From: Bacillota bacterium
GTDB taxonomy: Bacteria > Bacillota_A > Clostridia > Lachnospirales > Lachnospiraceae
NCBI GenBank assembly: GCA_023443925.1
Contig: JAEZSL010000068.1
Span: 1 to 30,346, forward strand
Reading direction: 5' to 3'
Length of the DNA stretch: 30,346 nt
Position 1 is the first letter of the stretch, and the number at the start of each line of letters is the position of its first letter. Shown here one piece after another: positions 22,561 through 29,259 of this stretch. The position numbers were made by a program, and so were the translations under genes. The notes beneath the pieces are model-generated. The model did no database searches. It was given only the letters and a program-made list of their open reading frames with translations, and was not told the origin of the DNA.

Positions 22561-23619
22561 CTAAGACAAAGCTGGCAGGGATACGGTAAAGGTAATGGTG
22601 TCATTTTGACTTTGAGCAAAAATTTCGCCTCCATGTAAACGGATGATTTCGTCTGCGATAGACAACCCAAGCCCTGCGCCGCCGTTATCTGATTTACGGG
22701 CATTATCCAGGCGATTAAATTTATCAAAAATGGATAATAGCTGATCGGGTGGGATAGTTGTCCCGTGGTTTTCAAAGGTGATGGTAATCGTATCCTTGAC
22801 CGCTTTTGCAGAAATGATAATTTCAGTATTGGGGTAGCTGTAGGCAGTAGCATTTTTAAGAATATTGTTAAACACTCTGGCCAGCTTTTCAGAATCGGCA
22901 TAAACTGTCAGGGTTTCGTCTGCGTTAAGCACAGCGGAATTTCCCTTGTCTGATAAGACAGGATAAAATTCATCAATGAGCTGTACAAGCATATAGTATA
23001 AGTCTACCTTTGCTTTTGTCAGTTTGATTTGCTGTGTATTGTACCGTGTAATCTCAAAAAATTCGTTAATGAGTTTTTCCAGCCGCATAGATTTTTTCAA
23101 AGCGATACCGATATATTTTTCTTTCTGTTCAAAGGGCATATCCGGCGCTTCATCAAGTAAGCTCAAATAACCGATTATAGAGGTGAGTGGTGTGCGAATA
23201 TCGTGTGCAAGATACATCACCAGCTCATTTTTTTTATTTTCGGCTTCTTTCACGGCTTGCTGGCTAAGCAGGACAGACATTTTAATTTGGTTCATCTGCT
23301 TTTCCAGCTCTTTTAGCGGTTCCGGCAATTCAATGGTGCTGTCATTTGGCTGATACACGGTTTGGGTAGCACCTATAACCTCCTGCAAATATCCCCAGGG
23401 CTTTTTCCAGTAATGATGAAAGATATAGCAAAAGCCGGTGACCAAATATAAAAAATAGATGACCTCAATTCTAAGATGAAGCCAAAGTAAAAATGCATTT
23501 GAAAACTTACTGAAGCTATAATCAAATATTATTATCAAGATATAGCCAATCAAGGTATAGAGGATTAAGGTAATATAGAGTTTAAGCTTCAATTTTTTTT
23601 CGATATTGTTATTTTTCAA
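22561..23619 (-). CDS. VanS-like sensor histidine kinase
   Basis: The start is a TTG at 23619 with GGAGG 6-8 bases upstream. The 352-residue protein has two N-terminal membrane segments (about residues 12-32 and 50-68) with a very short outside loop, a linker, the H-box YLAHDIRTPLTSIIGYLSLL with H139, the N-box FNNILKNATAYS and the ATP-binding G-box FDKFNRLDNARKSDNGGAGL. Stretches such as LSLLDEAPDMPFEQKEKYIG and DLYYMLVQLIDEFYP are close to VanS of VanA/VanD-type glycopeptide resistance clusters. The small outside loop also fits VanS-like sensors. It phosphorylates the adjacent VanR-like regulator. No vanHAX genes are in the window, so its target may be envelope stress rather than D-Ala-D-Lac synthesis. 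Confidence 0.88.
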   Translation of the reverse strand: MKNNNIEKKLKLKLYITLILYTLIGYILIIIFDYSFSKFSNAFLLWLHLRIEVIYFLYLVTGFCYIFHHYWKKPWGYLQEVIGATQTVYQPNDSTIELPEPLKELEKQMNQIKMSVLLSQQAVKEAENKKNELVMYLAHDIRTPLTSIIGYLSLLDEAPDMPFEQKEKYIGIALKKSMRLEKLINEFFEITRYNTQQIKLTKAKVDLYYMLVQLIDEFYPVLSDKGNSAVLNADETLTVYADSEKLARVFNNILKNATAYSYPNTEIIISAKAVKDTITITFENHGTTIPPDQLLSIFDKFNRLDNARKSDNGGAGLGLSIADEIIRLHGGEIFAQSQNDTITFTVSLPALS

Positions 23620-23645
23620 GGGTAATACCTCCAGCTCTGCAGTGT

Positions 23646-24161
23646 TTAATTGAATAGCAGCAGGGCTGACATCAGTCCCAGGAATAGCACGGTAACGATT
23701 CCAGCAACAATTGAAATTACCGTATCTATTTTCTGCCTGTCTTTGACCACTTTAAACAAGATTGCATAGAAACCCATACCGATGCTACCGCCTGAACTAT
23801 TGGTTATTAAATCTGTAATATCCGTAGCACCAATTGAAAGAACAAACTGCATGGTTTCAAAGACGAGGCTAGTGCCCAAAATGATAAAAAATTTATTTTG
23901 CAGCCTCATATTGGGAGCCAGCATAGACAAAAAAATCCCGAAAGGAATGAAGATTAAAACATTGTCCCGGACTTCCTTAATGTGAAATTGTTCTCCGTTT
24001 GCGGTAGAATAATGAAAGGGTATTAAGTTGATATTTCTTATATGGTCGATATCACTTAATGCAAATTGCAGCTTAAAGAGTATGATCCATACCAATATGG
24101 CCAAATAAAATAGGAACAGCATTGAAATAATGATTGTTAAGGGTTTTCTATTTTTCTCCAT
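23646..24161 (-). CDS. VanZ-family membrane protein
   Basis: The 171-residue protein has about four or five membrane segments and the VanZ-family signatures NLIPFHYS, RDNVLIFIPFGIFLSMLAP then the conserved second-half motif FETMQFVLSIGATDITDLITN then SSGGSIG. VanZ of Tn1546 raises teicoplanin resistance by an unclear route. It lies 35 bases after the VanR-like and 26 bases before the VanS-like gene, clearly in the same operon. In classical vanA clusters VanZ is the last gene, so its place between regulator and sensor is unusual. GGAAAGGA precedes the ATG. Confidence 0.88.
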   Translation of the reverse strand: MEKNRKPLTIIISMLFLFYLAILVWIILFKLQFALSDIDHIRNINLIPFHYSTANGEQFHIKEVRDNVLIFIPFGIFLSMLAPNMRLQNKFFIILGTSLVFETMQFVLSIGATDITDLITNSSGGSIGMGFYAILFKVVKDRQKIDTVISIVAGIVTVLFLGLMSALLLFN

Positions 24162-24196
24162 AGGATAGTTTTTCCTTTCCGGATGGTTTGTGGCAG

Positions 24197-24892
24197 TTAA
24201 ATCTTATATCCCACGCCCCATATTGTTTTGATATATTTTGCTTCATCTGTGGTATCACCTATTTTTTCACGCAAATGCCGGATATGAACAGTAATGGTGT
24301 TATTGCCTTTGTTATAATATTCATCCTGCCAAATTTCATGGAACAGCTTCTCGGAGCTTACAACAATTCCTTTGTTCTCCAGCAGAATACGAAGTATAGA
24401 AAATTCCGTTGGTGTCAGCGGGACCGGCTTTTCATTTAGCAGGCATTCATAGGTTTCTATGTTAATTTCTAACCCCGAGTAAGACAGAACCGTACTTATT
24501 TCCGTCTTCTCTTTGGTTGAATTGTATTTTTGATATCGACGCAGTTGCGCTTTTACTCTGGCAATCAATTCAAGAGGCCGGAAGGGCTTTGTGACATAAT
24601 CATCAGCCCCTAAGGTTAGTCCTGTAATTTTGTCGGTTTCTTCATCTTTGGCGGTCAGCATAATTACTGGAAAAGTATATTTCTCCCGAAGCTTACGGCA
24701 GAGAGCAAAACCGTTTACCTCGGGCATCATAATATCCAGAATAGCAAGGTCAGGTTCAGTGGATTTAAGGCAAGCAAGTGCTTCAGATGCAGAATAAAAC
24801 TTAAATACGGTGTAATTTTCGTTTTGCAAATACAATTCTATCAGATCCGCTATGTCATGTTCATCGTCAACAACAAGAATTTTATTGCTCAT
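24197..24892 (-). CDS. VanR-like OmpR/PhoB-family response regulator
   Basis: The 231-residue protein has a receiver domain (acidic DDE at residues 9-11, phospho-acceptor D53 in ILDIMMPEVNG, conserved Lys in YVTKPFRPLELI) and a C-terminal winged helix ending TVHIRHLREKIGDTTDEAKY then IKTIWGVGYKI. Similarity to VanR of VanA type is visible along the whole length (NENYTVFK, LTPTEFSILRILLENKG, VVSSEKLFHEIW). GGGAGG lies 8-9 bases before the ATG. First gene of the vanR-vanZ-vanS-like operon; two 11-bp-period direct repeats upstream are a likely autoregulatory site. Confidence 0.92.
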   Translation of the reverse strand: MSNKILVVDDEHDIADLIELYLQNENYTVFKFYSASEALACLKSTEPDLAILDIMMPEVNGFALCRKLREKYTFPVIMLTAKDEETDKITGLTLGADDYVTKPFRPLELIARVKAQLRRYQKYNSTKEKTEISTVLSYSGLEINIETYECLLNEKPVPLTPTEFSILRILLENKGIVVSSEKLFHEIWQDEYYNKGNNTITVHIRHLREKIGDTTDEAKYIKTIWGVGYKI

Positions 24893-24936
24893 GGGGGGTT
24901 CCTCCCTTCAGTCAGACATACTTAAAGTATTTAACT

Positions 24937-25004
24937 ATTATATCAAAATCAGATTAATTATTTATTATTTTTTTTATAAGAAATTCCTAAGATTTTCCTA
25001 AGAT
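24937..25004 (-). promoter_or_regulatory. Promoter and direct-repeat activator site of the van-like operon
   Basis: On the minus strand ATCTTAGGAA occurs twice, at 25004-24995 and 24993-24984, with an 11-bp period as expected for head-to-tail OmpR/PhoB-family dimers. A perfect TATAAT stands at 24942-24937, while the position 17 bases upstream (24965-24960, ATAAAT) is a poor -35 element, typical of activator-dependent promoters. The repeats begin about 19 bases upstream of the -35 position. Binding by the VanR-like protein itself is the simplest reading. Confidence 0.6.
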
Positions 25005-25396
25005 GAAGGTTTTTATTTTCCTTTCAGGCTGCCGTCTGCAGGCATAGGCGCATTCCTGGATATAGCCAGGCATAACCGAAGCAGACAGCACCGTGAATTC
25101 TGTTCCCTTGCAAAGCTTTTGTATTCGCCTCCTGGGAAATTCCATTTATGAGAAGCCTGCTACTCTTATGCCGAATAAGTGCAAGATAATAAATCTTAAT
25201 ACAGTTCGTTGTGTGTTAGCCTAAACTGTAATCAAAGAGAAAAATAGCTTGAACTATTATCTATAACCAAAGACACAGGCAATTCATGTTTTAATCTTAT
25301 CAGGTTATTGATATAAGGCAAATCAATAGTATATAATATTTTTATGTGTTTGAAACGATTTACAATGATTTAAGATTATCGGATAGGGGATTAAAT
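25005..25396 (+). other. Intergenic region upstream of the van-like operon and kinase gene
   Basis: The stretch includes a GC-richer structured part, GTCTGC (25034-25039) pairing with GCAGAC (25081-25086) around an inner hairpin CCTGG/CCAGG (25055-25070), and a weaker ACAGTT/AACTGT pair (25202-25229). Its 3' half is AT-rich. No gene is supported. Confidence 0.45.
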
Positions 25397-25909
25397 ATGA
25401 AAATATATATAGTTGGTTCAGTATCTAGTGGTAAAACAACACTGGCTAGAAAGTTATCAAAAAGACTAAATATACAGTATCAATCACTTGATGAAGTTGT
25501 ACATATTCCTGATCAAACGAATCCTTGGGGGAATCGAAAAAGGCAGTCTGAAGAAGGGGATAGGCTGTTTTATTAGGTAATACAACAGCCGGTGTGGATA
25601 ATTGAAGATACAGGCAGACCGTGTTTTGCTGAGGGGTTAAAGGCGGCAGATACAATTCTGCTCCTTGAAATTCCTCCAATAATAAGAAATTTTAGAATCT
25701 TGAAACGGTGGATAAGACAACGACTTGGCATTGAAAAATGTATATATAATCCTAACTTTAATATGCTTAAGTGTATGTTGCGATGGTCTAAAGATTATGA
25801 TTTAGGAAAAGATAAATTAAAGGAAAGAATTTCTCCATACCAGGAAAAGGTTGTTATTTTGAAAAATAATAAAGATATTCGAAAGTATATTGAGAAATGT
25901 ACTATCTAA
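25397..25909 (+). pseudogene. P-loop kinase-like gene interrupted by an in-frame TAG
   Basis: From the ATG at 25397 (GGATAGGGG 8 bases upstream) one frame of 171 codons runs to a TAA at 25907-25909 except for a single TAG at codon 60 (25574-25576). The first part has a Walker A motif GSVSSGKTT (residues 7-15) and SLDEVVH; after the TAG the same frame continues VIQQPVWIIEDTGRPCFAEG, ADTILLLEIPP and a basic lid-like RILKRWIRQRLG. Together they look like one small adenylate-kinase-like P-loop protein of about 170 residues (DNA-topology-modulation/FlaR-like group). No frameshift is needed, only one sense codon in place of TAG. It is either a recent nonsense mutation, a sequencing error, or less likely read through. 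Confidence 0.75.
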
Positions 25910-25979
25910 TAAGCTACAGGATTAAAAAACATAAAAATAACTCAGTAGACAGGGGAGACGAAACTTATTTGTGGTTTAT

Positions 25980-26297
25980 CTATAACTTGTCTTTATATAA
26001 TTCCAAATCGTGAAAGATGATAACAATGTATACAGTATCGCTTTCCTTATCAATTCGAAATATTATTACATAATCATAATGTGGAACAACGGCTTTTCTA
26101 TATTTTTTTGATCTTAAGAAAATATCTTCTGAATAGGGATATATTTCAGGGCTGCGCTCCAAATTATCATTTACATGTTCTATCTCACTCATAAAACGGC
26201 TTGCAGCCCCGGGATTCTTTAGTTGATTTATAAAGTAATATAAAATGTGATCGAATAGTTCTTCTGCTCGATCCGTAATAATGAGTTTATACTTCAT
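25980..26297 (-). CDS. RelE/ParE-family toxin
   Basis: The 105-residue protein begins MKYKLIITDRAEELFDHILY and has the ParE/RelE pattern: an N-terminal beta strand, a helical pair with NPGAASRFMSEIEHVNDNLE, then the strand-rich core YRKAVVPHYDYVIIFRIDKE ending in VYIVIIFHDLELY. The family inhibits either DNA gyrase (ParE) or translation (RelE); the motif does not decide. Its start overlaps the antitoxin gene by 11 bases, so the two are translationally coupled with the antitoxin made first. Confidence 0.88.
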   Translation of the reverse strand: MKYKLIITDRAEELFDHILYYFINQLKNPGAASRFMSEIEHVNDNLERSPEIYPYSEDIFLRSKKYRKAVVPHYDYVIIFRIDKESDTVYIVIIFHDLELYKDKL

Positions 26298-26547
26298 ATT
26301 TCTCTCTTAATTTGCCAAGAGATTGTCTAGCATCTTTTGTCTTTTCTACAGCAATTTGTTGCTCGGAAATTGCCAGGTCATGATACATATTTAATCTCTT
26401 CATTGTATTTTCATACATCTCAATGCTCATAATAACCATATCTCCATACCCATTTTTTGTTACATAGATTGGTTCTTTTGCGTTATGGCACATTTCTGAT
26501 ATTTCAGCTGTATTTTTTAAATCTTTAATAGGAATAATCTGTGGCAT
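26287..26547 (-). CDS. Phd/YefM-family antitoxin
   Basis: I use the ATG at 26547, with AAGGAGG about 8 bases upstream; the open frame reaches further but has no ribosome site. The 86-residue product MPQIIPIKDLKNTAEISEMC then HNAKEPIYVTKNGYGDMVIM is a typical Phd/YefM N-terminal DNA-binding fold, followed by a charged helical tail (about residues 50-86) that would wrap the toxin. It neutralises the ParE/RelE-like toxin encoded 3' of it and probably represses the pair's promoter; a TATAAT on the minus strand at 26592-26587 lies 40 bases upstream. Confidence 0.9.
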   Translation of the reverse strand: MPQIIPIKDLKNTAEISEMCHNAKEPIYVTKNGYGDMVIMSIEMYENTMKRLNMYHDLAISEQQIAVEKTKDARQSLGKLREKYEV

Positions 26548-26883
26548 TCCATCAACCTCCTTATTGAGTGGCTTATTTATGACGTTATTATACCAATATT
26601 GTATCATTATTATATCCTGTTGGCAATCTATAAGTTACCTGTTGTTCATTATTTGAGTTGTGCGTAAGGAGGTATTTTCACGAAGAAACGTTGGAGTAAT
26701 AGAGAAGGATTAAATATGCTAATTAATCAAGTAATAAAATGGTAAACTAAAAGTGCGGAAAGTTATCCGCACCTAATTCAATACTATACCAAATTTTATA
26801 ATATAAGTCTAGTAATTTTTTGCGGTAAACGATATGCTATTTATACATACCGCGGATGAAAAAATTATTGGAGGTTTAACTTT
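26548..26883 (+). other. Divergent intergenic region between toxin-antitoxin pair and methyltransferase
   Basis: Seen here are the minus-strand TATAAT of the antitoxin (26592-26587), a perfect hairpin GTGCGGA/TCCGCAC (26753-26772), a plus-strand TATAAT at 26797-26802 with a poor -35, and GCGGTA/TACCGC arms (26822-26853) just upstream of the methyltransferase ribosome site. No additional gene is supported. Confidence 0.45.
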
Positions 26884-27642
26884 ATGAAGGCTTTAGATGC
26901 CAACTGGTACAAATCAATATGGAGCTTGGATATAAAAGAGCAGTCATGGGTAGAGGATACAGAAAATCAGGTTGATTTTATTGTGAGCACTTTGAAACTT
27001 ACAGGAAAGGAACGTATTCTTGATCTTGCATGCGGATTTGGAAGGCATGCACTCTCTCTTGCAAGGCGTGGATTTCATGTTACCGGAGTAGATATAACAA
27101 AAGAATTTATCCAAGATGCTATACAAACTGCAAATAAAGAAGGACTAAATGCACAGTTTATAAATGCAGATATAAGAGACCTACATATAACAAACGAGTA
27201 TGATGTCGTTTTAAATCTGGCAGATGGTGCTATAGGTTATTTAGAATCAGATGATGAAAACCTGAAAATATTAAAGCTTATTTCAAAGGCTTTAAAGCCT
27301 GGCGGAAAGCATTTTATGGATATCTGTAATGCAGAACATGCGGAGCACTATTTCCCGGCCCAACATTGGGAGGTGGGTAAACAGGCTTTATCCGTGTCCA
27401 GATTTGAGTGGGATGCTAAGAAAAGGATTATGTTGTTTGGTGACGATACTATTGTGTATGGTGAAGCGGCTAAGAAACCGAATATTGAGTATGGAGCACC
27501 ACAGAGGCTTTATTCTGTTGAAGAGATAGGAGATATATGGAGGCAATTAGATATGCAGGTAGTGCAGACTTATTCTGATTATTATGGCAAAGCTGCATCC
27601 TATAAGGAATTGCAACTAATGGTTTACTCTAGAAAATTATAA
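26884..27642 (+). CDS. Class I SAM-dependent methyltransferase
   Basis: The 252-residue protein shows the SAM-binding motif I ILDLACGFGRHALSLARRG, then VTGVDIT (acidic end of strand 2), QFINADIRDL (motif II region) and YDVVLNLADGAIGYLES (motif IV-like). Such proteins methylate small molecules or cofactors; the substrate is not evident. TTGGAGG precedes the ATG at a normal distance. It stands alone, with a hairpin terminator 50 bases after its stop. Confidence 0.88.
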   Translation: MKALDANWYKSIWSLDIKEQSWVEDTENQVDFIVSTLKLTGKERILDLACGFGRHALSLARRGFHVTGVDITKEFIQDAIQTANKEGLNAQFINADIRDLHITNEYDVVLNLADGAIGYLESDDENLKILKLISKALKPGGKHFMDICNAEHAEHYFPAQHWEVGKQALSVSRFEWDAKKRIMLFGDDTIVYGEAAKKPNIEYGAPQRLYSVEEIGDIWRQLDMQVVQTYSDYYGKAASYKELQLMVYSRKL

Positions 27643-27693
27643 AATTAATACAGGTACGTTGGATTAATCTATTTGGTAATCAATTTAAAATAT

Positions 27694-27736
27694 AAGGGTT
27701 CCGAAGTCTATCAAAAACTCCGAAACCCTTGTTATT
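27694..27736 (+). terminator. Hairpin terminator after the methyltransferase gene
   Basis: AAGGGTT (27694-27700) pairs with AACCCTT (27724-27730), extended by partly paired CCGAAGT/ACTCCG, followed by GTTATTCTAT. Moderate strength because of internal mismatches. Confidence 0.6.
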
Positions 27737-27811
27737 CTATAATGCAGGTTGGTTGTCTTTAGTCAAACTTTTATATAACCTTACAGAATAACAACTAGAG
27801 GTTGATTAAAC

Positions 27812-27856
27812 AACAAATGATTGTTTATTGATGTTGATTTCTTTGTATTTTATAAT
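27812..27856 (+). promoter_or_regulatory. Promoter of the XRE gene with adjacent palindrome
   Basis: TTGATG (27828-27833) and TATAAT (27851-27856) are 17 bp apart. Just upstream lies the palindrome AACAA-ATGA-TTGTT (27812-27825), and CAAC/GTTG arms occur at 27792-27804. The predicted start of transcription near 27863 rules out any translation start before that point and supports the ATG at 27905. Confidence 0.6.
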
Positions 27857-27904
27857 ATAGCTACAAGTGCTTGTAAAAATCATTATAAAAACGGAGGAAT
27901 TATT

Positions 27905-28990
27905 ATGAATCTAAAAATAGGTGAAAAAATAAAGGAATTACGAAAAAAAGCTGATGTTAATCAAGAAAAATTTGCAGAATATTTAGGTATTACGGCGCAA
28001 GCTGTGAGCAAATGGGAAGTTGAGGGCTGTTATCCTGATATAGAACTGCTTCCGTCAATTGCCAATTTTTTCAATGTTAGTATTGATGAACTGATGTGTT
28101 TTGATGTTATGAAAAATCAAGAAAAGATTGATATGATTATTAAACAGGCAGGCCCTGAGAGAAGCAAAAATTGGTTTGATGGTACAATAATTGAAATGCT
28201 CAGAAATGCCGTTCAGGAATTTCCAAATAATTACGATTTGTTGTACTGTCTTGCGAAAACTTTATGTAATACTAAAAACCCAGAAGATGAAAAACAGAAC
28301 AATCTAAGGGAAGCTATATCAATTTGTAAACGCATTTTGAGTGATTGTACAGCTGACAATCTACGTTTTCGTTCGCTTCAAGTACTTGCACGTGCTTATA
28401 TGGACATAGGTGAAATTGAAAAAGCTGTTGAAACAGCAAACAGACTGCCGCTCGCGCGTGATTCACGTGACATGGTGCTACCTGAATTACTCGAAGGGGA
28501 AGCAAAAGCTAATCAGATTGCTCAAAATATATGGATGTTATCGGATATGTTTGAATATTTAATTGAAAATCTTGCAAACACCAAATATAAGGATAACTCA
28601 GAAAAGAGAGTGGAGCTTTTTAAAAAGCTCGTAAGTATTGAAGAAATATTGCACGAAAATAATGATTATATTTATGAAACTTTAAGGTTGAGAGCGGTGT
28701 ATTATTGGCTTTCGGAAGATTATTTAAAACTGAAAGATTATGACAATGCGCTTGACTGTATAGAGCGGTTTGCGGAATTTAGCGTAAAATTTGACACATT
28801 GCCGGAAGTATCTACGTATACATCAGTTATTTTTCAAGGTCAGACCTGTTCGAAAAATAAGGACCTTGATATAAAATCCACGATATCAGGCTCAAAAGAA
28901 TACTTAGTATCGAGAGAGATTTTTGCACCGGTACGAGAGAACGAAAGATTTAAATCAGTTATAACCGAGCTTGAAAAATACATAAAGTAA
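27905..28990 (+). CDS. XRE-family transcriptional regulator with helical repeat C-terminal domain
   Basis: The ATG at 27905 follows ACGGAGGAA by 6-7 bases. The 361-residue protein has an N-terminal Cro/C1-type HTH (residues about 3-62: GEKIKELRKKADVNQEKFAE, YLGITAQAVSKWEVEGCYPD, IELLPSIANFFNVSIDELM). The rest is all-helical, with pairs such as NNYDLLYCLAKTLCNT, RFRSLQVLARAYMDIGEIEK and DYDNALDCIERFAEF, consistent with TPR-like repeats. Such Firmicute regulators may sense peptides or partner proteins through the repeat domain. Targets are unknown; the palindrome upstream of its own promoter suggests autoregulation. Confidence 0.88.
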   Translation: MNLKIGEKIKELRKKADVNQEKFAEYLGITAQAVSKWEVEGCYPDIELLPSIANFFNVSIDELMCFDVMKNQEKIDMIIKQAGPERSKNWFDGTIIEMLRNAVQEFPNNYDLLYCLAKTLCNTKNPEDEKQNNLREAISICKRILSDCTADNLRFRSLQVLARAYMDIGEIEKAVETANRLPLARDSRDMVLPELLEGEAKANQIAQNIWMLSDMFEYLIENLANTKYKDNSEKRVELFKKLVSIEEILHENNDYIYETLRLRAVYYWLSEDYLKLKDYDNALDCIERFAEFSVKFDTLPEVSTYTSVIFQGQTCSKNKDLDIKSTISGSKEYLVSREIFAPVRENERFKSVITELEKYIK

Positions 28991-29171
28991 ATATTTTGCG
29001 TAACACTGAATAGTCCTACATTATATGGTAGAATTGCCTTTAGTAATGAAGTAGGATATCCCAATACATTATTCCTTATCGATCTTCACGTATTTAGGTA
29101 AGTTATGCTAAATCCTTTATTTATACGCCTCTGTTCAGCATATGAGTAATTAGTTCTGTAAGTAAAATTAA

Positions 29172-29200
29172 TTGTAAAATCTAACCATATAATCTATAAT
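29172..29200 (+). promoter_or_regulatory. Promoter of the secreted hydrolase gene
   Basis: TTGTAA (29172-29177) and a perfect TATAAT (29195-29200) are 17 bp apart, 60 bases before the start codon. A perfect hairpin GCCGTT-CCT-AACGGC (29230-29244) lies in the leader immediately before the GGGAG ribosome site and could affect translation. Confidence 0.6.
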
Positions 29201-29259
29201 ATGGTACAGATATACAATACTTATTTTATGCCGTTCCTAACGGCGGAATGGGAGAAACT

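Noticed and set aside
22539..22901. 120-residue second minus-strand frame over the VanS 3' end
   Set aside because: It overlaps the VanS-like ATP-binding domain in another frame and shows no family features.
22561..24892. Complete glycopeptide-resistance cluster
   Set aside because: No D-Ala-D-Lac ligase, VanH dehydrogenase or VanX dipeptidase is encoded in the window.
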